40,671 bases of DNA from Chlorobiaceae bacterium (GTDB lineage: Bacteria > Bacteroidota > Chlorobiia > Chlorobiales > Chlorobiaceae), in NCBI GenBank assembly GCA_013334925.1, contig JAAXWP010000023.1, forward strand, positions 1 to 40,671, read 5' to 3'. The position numbers and the translations under genes were made by a program. This document shows, one piece after another, positions 22,415 through 30,534 of the stretch (positions are counted from its first letter, which is position 1; the number at the start of each line of letters is the position of its first letter). Below the pieces are notes generated by a model, which did not search any database, was not told the origin of the DNA, and saw only the letters and a list, made by a program, of their open reading frames with translations.

Positions 22415-22533
22415 AAGCAGCACACTCATAATGAAATCCCATTCTCAGTAAGAACCGAATGCTTTTTGCCCCTGCCTCCAACTCTTCCCTGCGCGTAACC
22501 CCATAGGTAAGTTACACCTAAAGGGACGCGCAC

Positions 22534-22707
22534 ATGAACTCACTTCTCAAAGATATCGTCTTCGCCATCGGGTTTACTTGCCTCGAGATCGGGGTTGCGC
22601 AACAGTTTGGCGGACCGGTCGCCTGGATGGTTGCCGGGGTGATTCTCATTGCCGTTTCGGTTATTGCTGCGCTGAAGTCAACAAGACCGAAGTCTCGTGT
22701 TTCTTGA
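22534..22707 (+). CDS. Small membrane protein overlapping portal
   Basis: 57 residues with two hydrophobic segments: LLKDIVFAIGFTCLEIGVA at 4-22 and VAWMVAGVILIAVSVIAAL at 29-47; then a basic tail STRPKSRVS. AAAGGGA lies upstream of the ATG. Its last 11 bases overlap the portal start, showing translational coupling. Unknown; could be a membrane exclusion or holin-like protein. Confidence 0.6.
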   Translation: MNSLLKDIVFAIGFTCLEIGVAQQFGGPVAWMVAGVILIAVSVIAALKSTRPKSRVS

Positions 22708-23953
22708 CAAGCTGTTTGCAGCTACCCCGTTGCCGAGTCGGCAGTGGGATGCCGATCCCGGTGCTTCCGGCTGGGTGAACTCCGATGCTGGCGAGTGGGT
22801 GAGTGACCAGACAGCGATGAAGCTCTCAGCCGTCTGGCTGTGTGTGGCGATCATCTCGGGCGACATCAAGTCTCTGCCCTGGGGCGTGTACGAGAAGCAG
22901 GACGGCAAGCGGATCCGGCGCTCGGACCATCCGGTCGATCAACTGCTCTCGCTCGAACCGAACCCTGAGATGGATTCGACGACGTTTCGCGAGACGATGC
23001 AGATCCAGCGGGAACTGAAGGGCAACGCCTACGCCGAGATCCAGCGTGACTACCTGGGCGATCCGAAAGCGCTCTGGATCCTCGATGCCGACCAGGTGCA
23101 GATCAAGCGTACCGTCCAGGGAGCCCTGTACTACGAATATCGGCAGAGTGGCAAGACCCGCCAGATCAAGCCTGAGAATGTGCTCCACATCAAGGGCATG
23201 AGCATGGACGGGATCGTGGGCATGTCGGTGCTTCAGTATGCCAGGGAGACGATCGGGGCCGGGCTCGCCATCGCGAAGACCGGCAACACCCTTTTTGCCA
23301 ATGGCCTCCGCCCATCAGCCGTCTTCACCCATCCCAACAAGCTCGAAGAAAAGGCTCGGGCGAATCTTCGTGCATCCATTGCGAAACTCTACCAGGGCTC
23401 GGCCAACACTGGCCGCCCCATCCTGCTCGAAGAGGGCATGAAGGTGGAGAAGTGGAGCATCACCCCCGAGGAAGCGCAGTTCCTGCAGAGCAGGGAGTTC
23501 AACATCCAGGACATTGCCCGATGGTTCGGCGTGAAGGCATACAAGCTGGGGATCCTGCAACGTGAGACCCATACGAACATCTACCAGAACGCCAAGGAGC
23601 ACGTCGAGGGGTGCATCATGCCCCGGTGCATGAGCTGGGAGATGGAAGCGAAGCGTAAGCTTTTCCGTCCAGAAGAGCGTGGCAAGCTCTACACGAAGTT
23701 CGACTTCCGGGGCCTGCTCCGGGATGCCCCGACCGAACGGGCGGACTACTACCGGAAGATGGCCGATATGGGAGCCTACAGCATCAACGACATCCTGGAG
23801 AAGGAAGACGAGGATCCGTTACCGGCAGAGCTGGGCGATATCCGCCTGGTGCCGCTGAATTACGAGCCTCTCAGGAACAAGCTCAAACCGCGAGACGAAA
23901 AGAATCACAAGGCGAACCGCGAGCAGACGAACCAGAACCCTGAAGAACCCTGA
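22697..23953 (+). CDS. Portal protein, HK97 family
   Basis: 418 residues. Typical HK97-portal sequence: TAMKLSAVWLCVAIISGDIK, LPWGVYEK, HPVDQLLSLEPNPEM, LKGNAYAEIQRD, VLHIKGMSMDGIVGMSVL and FGVKAYKLG. It forms the 12-fold ring through which DNA enters and leaves. It begins at a GTG inside the preceding small gene. The protease follows three bases after its stop. Confidence 0.95.
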   Translation: MFLDKLFAATPLPSRQWDADPGASGWVNSDAGEWVSDQTAMKLSAVWLCVAIISGDIKSLPWGVYEKQDGKRIRRSDHPVDQLLSLEPNPEMDSTTFRETMQIQRELKGNAYAEIQRDYLGDPKALWILDADQVQIKRTVQGALYYEYRQSGKTRQIKPENVLHIKGMSMDGIVGMSVLQYARETIGAGLAIAKTGNTLFANGLRPSAVFTHPNKLEEKARANLRASIAKLYQGSANTGRPILLEEGMKVEKWSITPEEAQFLQSREFNIQDIARWFGVKAYKLGILQRETHTNIYQNAKEHVEGCIMPRCMSWEMEAKRKLFRPEERGKLYTKFDFRGLLRDAPTERADYYRKMADMGAYSINDILEKEDEDPLPAELGDIRLVPLNYEPLRNKLKPRDEKNHKANREQTNQNPEEP

Positions 23954-23956
23954 ACT

Positions 23957-24784
23957 ATGTACTGGGCGATAGAAAAAAGTGCTATGGACAAGATTCTGTC
24001 CATGATGGCAATCAGTGACAAGGTGGCGATGCCGGAGTTCAGCTCCGGCCCGGCCCCTTCGACGGCTTCCGGCAATGTGGCGGTGATCACCATCTCGGGC
24101 ACACTGATGAAAAACCCCTCGCTCATCGAACGGATCTTCTTCGGAGCCTCCGACATGGGGGAACTCACCTCGGCCGTGAATGCGGCAGCTTCGGACAAAT
24201 CGATCACGGGGATCGTGCTGAACATCTCAAGCCCAGGGGGCACAGTCGCCGGTACGCCGGAACTGGCGGGAGCGGTCGCGGCAGCGAACCAAAAGAAACC
24301 AGTGCTCGCCTATGTGGATGACCTGGCGGCGAGTGCCGCCTACTGGATCGCCTCGCAGGCACGGGGGATCTACGCTTCCCGACAGGCGGTCGTCGGATCC
24401 ATCGGGGTACGCATGGCGATGTACGACCTGAGCAAGGCCTATGAACAGGCCGGAGTGAAAGTGATCCCGATCGATACCGGCAAGTTCAAAAGCGCTGGTC
24501 TCGCCGGCACGGAGATCACGGCTGAACAGCAGCAGATGTACCAGGAGATCGTGGACGCGCATTTTCGGGACTTCAAGAGTGCCGTGATGAAGGGGCGCGG
24601 CATGGACGAGGCCGCGTTCGGCCAGGTGCAGGACGCTCAGATTTTCCATGCCTCCAAGGCTCGCTCTGTTGGTTTGATCGATGGGATATCGAGCCTTGCC
24701 GAAGTGATCCGGGAAGCTGGCAAGGTAACCGGACGGAGCACGCAGGCAGCGCACAAACGCCTCAGCCTCTACGCCGCAGCATGA
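23957..24784 (+). CDS. Prohead protease, S49 (SppA-like)
   Basis: 275 residues. The S49 serine-lysine dyad is visible: Ser126 in DDLAASAAYWIAS and Lys178 in TGKFKSAG, 52 residues apart as in Bacillus SppA. VAVITISGTL and LNISSPGG complete the ClpP-like fold. It cleaves the capsid N-terminal scaffold region during maturation. It sits between portal and capsid, the standard head order. Confidence 0.93.
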   Translation: MYWAIEKSAMDKILSMMAISDKVAMPEFSSGPAPSTASGNVAVITISGTLMKNPSLIERIFFGASDMGELTSAVNAAASDKSITGIVLNISSPGGTVAGTPELAGAVAAANQKKPVLAYVDDLAASAAYWIASQARGIYASRQAVVGSIGVRMAMYDLSKAYEQAGVKVIPIDTGKFKSAGLAGTEITAEQQQMYQEIVDAHFRDFKSAVMKGRGMDEAAFGQVQDAQIFHASKARSVGLIDGISSLAEVIREAGKVTGRSTQAAHKRLSLYAAA

Positions 24785-24818
24785 ACCAGGGATTTTCGTA
24801 ACGCAAACACACAAGGAT

Positions 24819-26114
24819 ATGGACAAACTGAGAGAGCAGTTGAGGAAAAAGCTGGAAGAAGCGAAAGCGATTCTGGCGAAAGCTGATGCCGAGACGAGCG
24901 GGATCATGACCGCCGACCAGGCGACGGCCTATGACGGGCTGATGAAAGAGATCGACACACTGAAAGCGGAGATCGATCGCCGGAGTGCGATGGAGACGAT
25001 GGACGCCGGACTTCGCAAGCCGGTCGGCAATGGCCCGACCTCGAATGGCATCATCGTGGGCAAGACCCGTCTCGAGGACGATCCGAAAGTGGGGTTCAAG
25101 AACTGCGCAGAGTTCGCCAAAGCGGTGCAGGGCGCGTACAGCCGTTCGGGCAATCCGATGGATGAGCGACTCCGGATCGTGGCGGCCCCCTCGGGCTACA
25201 TGTCCGAACGGGGCACCGATGAAGGCTTTTCGGTTCCTCCGGACTTCCGTGACCAGGTATGGGAGTCTGCCCAGGGTGATGACACCTCGTTCGACCTCTT
25301 CAACGTTTTCCCGGGTGAACCGACCAATTCCACGTCGATCAACATCCAGAAGGACATCACCAACCCGTGGGACACGGCAGGGGTCAAGGCGTTCTATGGC
25401 GCTGAGGCCAGCCAGATGCAGCCCTCTTCGATGGACCAGAAGATGGACAACGTGCCGGTACACAAGCTGTATGTGTTCACCTTGGCGACCGAAGAGTTGA
25501 TGGCCGATAGCCCGAGATTCAACGACCGTCTGACCCGGAAATCCGGCCAGGCGATCCGGTACAAGGGTTCGGTGGCCCTGGCCAGCGGCAACGGCCTGGG
25601 CCGTCCGCTCGGCTTCACGAAGTCGGGATCCATGGTGACCGTAGACAAGGAGAGTGGCCAGGCAGCCCAGACGATCGTGCCGCAGAACATCGCCAAGATG
25701 TACAGCCGTCTCTTCAACCCGCAGCGGGGTATCTGGATCGTCTCCTCGGATGCGTTCCCGCAGATCATGCTGCTGAACCTGAACGGTATGCCGATCTGGA
25801 CGCCGTACAACGAAGGGTTCAAGTACCGCCCGAACGGCCTCCTGCTTGGCCAGCCGATCTACATCTCGTACCACTGCCAGACGCTGGGCGCGAAAGGGGA
25901 CATCTACTTCGTCAACCCTGACGGGTACATGCACCTGCAGCGGACGACAGCGCCGGAGTTCGCCACCTCGATGCACCTCTATTTCGACTACGACATGGAG
26001 GCGTTCCGGTGGACGATCCGTCATGGTGGCCAGCCGTACATGAACCAGCCGATCTCGTTGCCGAATGGCCAGGCGAGCCAGTCCTATTTCGTGCAGCTTG
26101 CCCCGAGGGCATAA
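24819..26114 (+). CDS. Major capsid protein, HK97 fold
   Basis: 431 residues. Residues 1-110 are a charged coiled coil (LREQLRKKLEEAKAILAKAD), the delta/scaffold region removed by the S49 protease. The mature part has GFSVPPDFRDQVWES, KLYVFTLATEELMADSP, GNGLGRPLGFTKSG and FVNPDGYMHLQR, typical of HK97 capsids. The leader is A/C-rich with AAGGAT. A G+C-rich hairpin follows the stop. Confidence 0.95.
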   Translation: MDKLREQLRKKLEEAKAILAKADAETSGIMTADQATAYDGLMKEIDTLKAEIDRRSAMETMDAGLRKPVGNGPTSNGIIVGKTRLEDDPKVGFKNCAEFAKAVQGAYSRSGNPMDERLRIVAAPSGYMSERGTDEGFSVPPDFRDQVWESAQGDDTSFDLFNVFPGEPTNSTSINIQKDITNPWDTAGVKAFYGAEASQMQPSSMDQKMDNVPVHKLYVFTLATEELMADSPRFNDRLTRKSGQAIRYKGSVALASGNGLGRPLGFTKSGSMVTVDKESGQAAQTIVPQNIAKMYSRLFNPQRGIWIVSSDAFPQIMLLNLNGMPIWTPYNEGFKYRPNGLLLGQPIYISYHCQTLGAKGDIYFVNPDGYMHLQRTTAPEFATSMHLYFDYDMEAFRWTIRHGGQPYMNQPISLPNGQASQSYFVQLAPRA

Positions 26115-26130
26115 GGTCAGCAATGAAACC

Positions 26131-26151
26131 GGGGCCGGAGACGCCGGCCCC
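26131..26151 (+). other. G+C-rich hairpin after capsid gene
   Basis: GGGGCCGG (26131-26138) and CCGGCCCC (26144-26151) form a perfect 8-bp stem with a 5-base loop and no T-run. It probably protects the capsid mRNA 3' end or lowers downstream reading, raising capsid expression. Confidence 0.6.
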
Positions 26152-26170
26152 ATAACCTGAGGAAAGAATC

Positions 26171-26620
26171 ATGAATCCATCGATCACCAAACCGACTGAC
26201 ATCATTTCCCTGTTGGGGACGATCGACCCGGCCTCCGTGGCCGTGGGCACGGTCACGAGCGACTATGTGGACATGTCGCAGCTCTCGGCCCTGCTCGCCG
26301 TCATCTCGACCGGTGTGCTCGGCGCGTCGGCGACGGTCAATGCCAAGCTGGTGCAGGCGACGAGCAATGCAGGCGCGGGCAAGAAAGATATTGCCGGCAA
26401 ATCGATCACGCAGATCGTCAAAGCGACCGGCGACAACGTCCAGGCGGAAATCAACCTGTTTGCCGAAGAACTGGACGGTGAAAACAACTACCAGTATGTC
26501 GCCCTTGAACTGACGGTCGGTACGGCGGCCTCCCAGGCATCGGCCGTGCTCCTGGGTGCGGTGCACCGGTATAACCCGGCATCGATGAGCAACCTGTCGA
26601 GTGTCGTGCAGATCGTCTGA
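26171..26620 (+). CDS. Putative head decoration protein
   Basis: 149 residues right after the capsid gene. Beta-rich and alanine/serine-rich (SDYVDMSQLSALLAVISTG, ASATVNAKLVQATSNAG, NYQYVALELTVG). The pattern is that of a small structural protein on the capsid surface; no family named. A good GAGGAAAG ribosome site precedes the ATG. Confidence 0.65.
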   Translation: MNPSITKPTDIISLLGTIDPASVAVGTVTSDYVDMSQLSALLAVISTGVLGASATVNAKLVQATSNAGAGKKDIAGKSITQIVKATGDNVQAEINLFAEELDGENNYQYVALELTVGTAASQASAVLLGAVHRYNPASMSNLSSVVQIV

Positions 26621-26656
26621 TCGATTGGGCGGGGGCAGTAAGGCCCTGCCCGGTAT

Positions 26657-26729
26657 ACCGGGATGGAGCAGTTGGCAGCTCGTCTGGCTCATAACCAGAA
26701 GGTCGAGGGTTCGAGTCCTTCTCCCGGCA
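26657..26729 (+). tRNA. tRNA-Met (CAT)
   Basis: A full cloverleaf: acceptor ACCGGGA/TCCCGGC, D-arm GAGC/GCTC (26666-26681), anticodon arm TCTGG-CTCATAA-CCAGA (26683-26699), variable AGGTC, T-arm GAGGG-TTCGAGT-CCTTC (26705-26721), discriminator A26729; CCA not encoded. Position 1-72 is an A-C mismatch, unusual for an elongator; the anticodon stem lacks the initiator's three G-C pairs. A CAT anticodon could also be a lysidine-modified tRNA-Ile. Its 5' end overlaps the palindrome CCCGGTATACCGGG (26649-26662). It lies inside the late operon. Confidence 0.85.
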
Positions 26730-26748
26730 CAAAGTAGAAAAGGATAAG

Positions 26749-26994
26749 ATGAAAAATATCGACATCAAGGCCGCTGATCTGGCAAAAAAGCTGACCATAC
26801 GCGTCAGCGTATCCGGCATGAATGTGCTTCGGGCAAGATTTTCTGTTGGGGCATGGATCATGAGGCTGGCCGCAAAGATAATGGGGGTAACAATCATCCT
26901 GATCGACTCAAGGCACATTCCGACGGAGTGCCCGATATGCGGGAGTGTGATGAAAAGCGAAAGCAACGCAATAATCCCACCAGGTGACGAATGA
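26749..26994 (+). CDS. Small protein with CPICG knuckle
   Basis: 81 residues. The N-terminal half reads ADLAKKLTIRVSVSGMNVLRARF. ILIDSRHIPTECPICGSVMK contains a single C-x-x-C knuckle that could bind zinc as a dimer. AAGGATAAG precedes the ATG; its stop overlaps the next gene (ATGA). It lies between the tRNA and the connector genes. Function unknown. Confidence 0.65.
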   Translation: MKNIDIKAADLAKKLTIRVSVSGMNVLRARFSVGAWIMRLAAKIMGVTIILIDSRHIPTECPICGSVMKSESNAIIPPGDE

Positions 26995-27554
26995 TCGCAC
27001 TGAAGAGAACATCAGGACCGGCGACGCCGGTGGTTACGACCGATGAGGTGAAGCAGTACGGCAGGATCTCGAACTCGGCGCAGGACTCCATGCTGTCGGA
27101 CCTGATCACGTCGGCGACAGCAGAGGTCGAAGAGCTGACAAACCGGGCGCTGATCACCCAGACCTGGAGCTACATCATTGGCGGTTTTCCGGGAGTGGCC
27201 ATCAGGCTACCGAAATCACCGCTGCAAGAGGTTGACTCGATCCGTTACACGGACCACAACGGCGACCTGCAGACCGTGGATCCCGAGATCTACCAGGTGA
27301 GCACGGCGCGGGAGCCAGGCGAGATCCGGCTGAAACCGGGCTGCCAGTGGCCAACGGTAGACCACACCAGCGCCGAACCGGTGACGATCACGTATCTCGT
27401 CGGGTATGGCGAGTCAGGGCTGGAAGTGCCTCAGAAGATTCGGCAAGCGATCATTGCGCTGGTGGTCTATTGGTATGACAACGGTCTCGAGGCGGCGGTG
27501 CCGGTTGGCATCCGCCGGGCCTTGGACAATTACCAGGTGTTTTATGAGATCTAA
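26991..27554 (+). CDS. Head-tail connector, HK97 gp6-like
   Basis: 187 residues. VTTDEVKQYGRISNSAQDSM and LISSATAEVEELTNRALITQ type helices, PLQEVDSIRYTDHNG, and QKIRQAIIALVVYWYDN are the standard phage connector features. It forms the ring below portal. Overlaps neighbours on both sides. Confidence 0.9.
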   Translation: MIALKRTSGPATPVVTTDEVKQYGRISNSAQDSMLSDLITSATAEVEELTNRALITQTWSYIIGGFPGVAIRLPKSPLQEVDSIRYTDHNGDLQTVDPEIYQVSTAREPGEIRLKPGCQWPTVDHTSAEPVTITYLVGYGESGLEVPQKIRQAIIALVVYWYDNGLEAAVPVGIRRALDNYQVFYEI

Positions 27555-27897
27555 GGCGAAAACCTACGCCCCAGGTGAATTCGAGTGGCTCGTTTCGATC
27601 AAGAAGCCGAAGAGCACCCTGAACGAATACAACGAAGCGGAAATCACCCTCGTCCCGGTGGCGGAAGTATGGGCAAAGAAGCAGTACCAGGCCGGGCGTG
27701 AGTTCTATGCCGGCACGGCTGGGATGCAGGGCAGCAAGGTGGCCCAGGAAGTGGCCATGTTCACCTTCCGGTATGTCGAAGGGCTCAACGAACAGATGTG
27801 CATTACGGATGAGGAGGGAACGTACAACATCACCCGAATCTCAACGATGAACCGGAACCAGTATCACCAGGTCATAGGGGAGCGAGATGCCAGTTGA
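27544..27897 (+). CDS. Head closure / head-tail adaptor (SPP1 gp16-like)
   Basis: 117 residues. GEFEWLVSIKKPKSTLNEYN, AEVWAKKQYQAGREFYAG, VAMFTFRYVEGLN and YNITRI are the phage head-tail joining pattern. The frame is open further upstream, but the ATG at 27544 overlaps the gp6-like stop, as expected. It seals the head after packaging. Confidence 0.85.
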   Translation: MRSKAKTYAPGEFEWLVSIKKPKSTLNEYNEAEITLVPVAEVWAKKQYQAGREFYAGTAGMQGSKVAQEVAMFTFRYVEGLNEQMCITDEEGTYNITRISTMNRNQYHQVIGERDAS

Positions 27898-28327
27898 AGG
27901 AATCACCCTTTCCGGGTTCAAGGAGCTTGAGCAGTCGTTGAAAGTGCTTGGCGAAAAGGCGTCGAGGCGGATCCTTCGTTCTGCAGGCCAGGCCGGGGCG
28001 ACGAAGCTGAAACGGATTATCGCGGCGGGAGCTCCGGAATCGAAGATCCAGCGCAAGAAGGTGTTCGGTGGTCACAAGTACGACTACCTGAGAAAGCACC
28101 TCAGGCAGCAGATCAAGACCAGTGTGGTCAAGTCGATCGAATCGGACGTGAAGATCCTGGTGCATACGAGTGACGCCTTCTGGGGGCGATTCGTCGAGAA
28201 AGGCACGAAGCGGGGCATCAATGCCCAGCACTGGATGGCAAAGGCCTTCGAGGGAGCCGAGGGGCAAGTACTCGAAGCCGTTGAGGCGAAGCTGGTGCAA
28301 GGCATCATCAGGGAGGCAGGCAAGTAA
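27887..28327 (+). CDS. HK97 gp10-like neck/tail completion protein
   Basis: 146 residues: LSGFKELEQSLKVLGEKASR, FWGRFVEKGTKRGINAQHWM and a C-terminal helix, typical of HK97 gp10. It acts at the head-tail joint. Overlaps the previous gene by 11 bp and shares TAATG with the next. Confidence 0.92.
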   Translation: MPVEGITLSGFKELEQSLKVLGEKASRRILRSAGQAGATKLKRIIAAGAPESKIQRKKVFGGHKYDYLRKHLRQQIKTSVVKSIESDVKILVHTSDAFWGRFVEKGTKRGINAQHWMAKAFEGAEGQVLEAVEAKLVQGIIREAGK

Positions 28328-28719
28328 TGGCGGATATCGCATCGACCTTGACGGCAAGGCTGCTCGGGTACCAACCCCTTTCCGCTCTCATCGGGAACCG
28401 GGTGTTTCCGGGCTACCTGCCGCAGGGCACCCTGAAACCGGCCATGTATTACGAACAGCGGGGCTTTACTCCGGTATCGGCCATGGGGACGGACGCCGGC
28501 ATCGAGGAGACCGAATGGGACCTCTGCATCATCGCCGACAGCTATTCGAGCCTGAAAGCGGTTCAGAAGCAGGTGAAGGCGGCGGTGCAGCGGTGGAAGA
28601 CGACAACAGGCTTCCGGGTGCTGGACACCTTCATCACGGACCTGTATGACGGATATGTGGACGAGACGGAGGAGCATTTGAGCACGATTTCAATCAAGAT
28701 TCAGCATCAGACAGCATGA
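28327..28719 (+). CDS. Tail completion protein, DUF3168 (gp17-like)
   Basis: 130 residues: LTARLLGYQPLSALIGNRVF, PAMYYEQRGF, WDLCIIADSYSSLKAVQKQV and HLSTISIKIQH are the DUF3168 pattern. It terminates the tail tube at the neck. ATGA overlap with the next gene. Confidence 0.9.
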   Translation: MADIASTLTARLLGYQPLSALIGNRVFPGYLPQGTLKPAMYYEQRGFTPVSAMGTDAGIEETEWDLCIIADSYSSLKAVQKQVKAAVQRWKTTTGFRVLDTFITDLYDGYVDETEEHLSTISIKIQHQTA

Positions 28720-29438
28720 GCAAGACGATACTTCGAGACCAGCGGATTTACCTGGACGGCTATGAAGTGAGCTCAAGGAGCAACACCTGCCAGATCCAGG
28801 CGAGCAAGGAGGTCAAGGACGTGACGACCTTCTCCAAGACGGACCGGGAGAAGCTCTCCGGCCTCTTTGACTTCACCTTTGGCGCGGGCGGGTTCATGGA
28901 GATCGATGCGGTCGATAATGCCCTGTGGGTGGAACTGAACGGGTCGGATATGGTCGTCACGGTCACATCCGAGACTCAGACGGTCGGAGGGACGGCCTAT
29001 CTCATGAAAGCGATCGAGTCGAGTATCCAGATCCTGGGTGCTGTCGGCGACGCCGCCCCGTTCCAGATCGGCGCGGCGGGCGCTTCGATGATGACGAAGG
29101 GCATGATCTTGCATTTGCCGTCAGCAACGATCACGGCAACCGGCAACGGCGCGGTGCAGCAGTATCCCGATGCCTCGACCGGCAAGAAACTCAAGCTCGC
29201 GATCCATGTCCTGGATGCATCCGGCACCAATCCGTCGCTGACGGTAACGCTGAAGAGCTCGGCAGTTGCCGGCATGACCTCGCCGATGGACGTGGTGGTT
29301 TCGCAGGCCTTGACCGGCATCGGGGCCCAGTATCTGGAAGCCATGCTGACGAGCAACAACACCTATTTCCGGCTTTCATTCGCCGTTGCCGGGACGAGCC
29401 CCTCGTTCACGGCGCTTATCGCTTTTGCAATCATCTAA
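28716..29438 (+). CDS. Tail tube-like protein (first copy, extended)
   Basis: 240 residues. The N-terminal half (RIYLDGYEVSSRSNTCQIQA, VKDVTTFSKTDREKLSGLFD) resembles the next gene product: immunoglobulin-like/tube-type beta sandwich start and T-x-x-x-x-T-R-x-S-G-L spacing. The second half, FQIGAAGASMMTKGMILH onward, adds another beta domain. Most likely a tail tube paralogue or tail terminator-associated protein. Confidence 0.7.
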   Translation: MSKTILRDQRIYLDGYEVSSRSNTCQIQASKEVKDVTTFSKTDREKLSGLFDFTFGAGGFMEIDAVDNALWVELNGSDMVVTVTSETQTVGGTAYLMKAIESSIQILGAVGDAAPFQIGAAGASMMTKGMILHLPSATITATGNGAVQQYPDASTGKKLKLAIHVLDASGTNPSLTVTLKSSAVAGMTSPMDVVVSQALTGIGAQYLEAMLTSNNTYFRLSFAVAGTSPSFTALIAFAII

Positions 29439-29450
29439 CCCAAACGAACC

Positions 29451-29876
29451 ATGGGAAAATTCACACTCACGGATGTCTCGGTGGTGCTCAATGTGGGGGG
29501 CACCAACTACGACCTGTCGGATCATGTCGATCAGGTCGGCATCGAGTACAAGAAAGAGACCCCCGAAACGACCGCGATGGGCAATTCCCATCGGACCAGA
29601 ATCAGCGGCTTGAAAGACTGGACAGTGCAGCTTGCTCTGCAGCAGGACTTTGCAGCGGGTTCGGTTGACGCGGCCATGTATGCCGCCTTCATGGCCACGA
29701 CCAACCCGACGATCACGATCAAGCCGGTAAATGTCGCCGTTTCAGCGACAAACCCCAGCTTCAGCGGATCGGTGATCGTGCCGACCTACACGCCGATATC
29801 CGGATCGATCGGCGACGTAAGCAAGATGTCGGTCACCCTGGAAGGATCCGGGATCATGACCAAAGCAAACGCATAA
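29451..29876 (+). CDS. Major tail tube-like protein (second copy)
   Basis: 141 residues: LTDVSVVLNVGGTNYDLSDH, then KKETPETTAMGNSHRTRISGLKDWTVQL and a beta-rich C-terminus (GDVSKMSVTLEGSG). Size and place before the chaperones fit the tube protein. The leader AACCCAAACGAACC lacks a Shine-Dalgarno. Confidence 0.75.
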   Translation: MGKFTLTDVSVVLNVGGTNYDLSDHVDQVGIEYKKETPETTAMGNSHRTRISGLKDWTVQLALQQDFAAGSVDAAMYAAFMATTNPTITIKPVNVAVSATNPSFSGSVIVPTYTPISGSIGDVSKMSVTLEGSGIMTKANA

Positions 29877-29905
29877 TCCAAAACCAAAAGAGAAGACGAC
29901 AAGCG

Positions 29906-30367
29906 ATGAAGAAAAGTGAAATCATGAGCCTGAAGTGGCTCAGGACGCAGGAACTCCCGGTGTGTGGCAATACGGTAACCATCCGTGAACTTCCGGCCTC
30001 TGCGAAGCAGGAGGTATTTGCCGAACTGCGCAAGTTGCGCGAGAACGGTAAGGATGAGACGGAAGTGAACGACTACTTCATCACCGAACTGGTGTTTCGC
30101 TCGGTCATCGATGAGGACGGTGCGGTGGTGTTTGAAACCGAAGAGGAAAAGCAGCTGGCGCTTGACCAGAAAACGGGCCTTCCGAGCAGCTTTTTCAGCA
30201 CGGTGTTCGATGAGGTCAACAAGCTGAACGAGCTCGTTGTCACCACGACAGGAGCGGACGGCAAGGTATCAGAGGAGACGAAAAAAAAGTCGAGTCCGAG
30301 TACGGAAGTGTCGCCCGATTCCTGTGGCTCGGAGGCCTCGCCCGAGAGCTTGGATACAGCAGCATAA
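29906..30367 (+). CDS. Tail assembly chaperone G
   Basis: 153 residues, read in the zero frame. IRELPASAKQEVFAELRKL and YFITELVFRSVIDEDG are seen; the last part is Ser-rich and low-complexity, as expected downstream of a frameshift. With the fusion it guides tape measure folding and tube assembly. In lambda these are gpG and gpGT. Confidence 0.85.
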   Translation: MKKSEIMSLKWLRTQELPVCGNTVTIRELPASAKQEVFAELRKLRENGKDETEVNDYFITELVFRSVIDEDGAVVFETEEEKQLALDQKTGLPSSFFSTVFDEVNKLNELVVTTTGADGKVSEETKKKSSPSTEVSPDSCGSEASPESLDTAA

Positions 30368-30534
30368 AGCGGATGCTCGGCGATTTGACTTGTGTTGAAC
30401 TCGCCGAGCATGAGCTGTTCGAGCGTCTCGAGCTGGAAGCGGAAAGCTCGCGGCGGCGAAGGAAAGAGGAAGAGCGCCTGATGGCGGAAGCCATGGGCAA
30501 GGTCAGTAGAAGTAAACGAAGAAGCATGAGGTAA
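29906..30534 (+). CDS. Tail assembly chaperone GT, made by -1 frameshift
   Basis: At A-AAA-AAG (30283-30289) a -1 slip moves ribosomes into a frame open to the TAA at 30532-30534. The extension reads VESEYGSVARFLWLGGLARE, then IKRMLGDLTCVELAEHELFE and a basic end: coherent, helical protein of about 81 residues; the fusion is about 209 residues. The tape-measure ATG overlaps its stop (TAATG). This is the conserved G/GT arrangement of siphophages. Confidence 0.88.
30283..30289 (+). promoter_or_regulatory. -1 ribosomal frameshift slippery site
   Basis: Part of an A8-G run (30281-30289) set so the heptamer is X-XXY-YYZ in the zero frame. The product reads the tail chaperone T domain. Some transcriptional slippage on the A-run is also possible. 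Confidence 0.85.

Noticed and set aside
24762-26153. 463-codon minus-strand frame opposite the capsid gene
   Set aside because: An antisense shadow of a high-GC gene; composition is Arg/His-rich without domains.
26649-26662. Palindrome CCCGGTATACCGGG as a further integrase site
   Set aside because: It overlaps the tRNA acceptor strand and lies in the middle of the phage, far from att; the shared GGTATACC core may be chance. Mentioned only as a side note.
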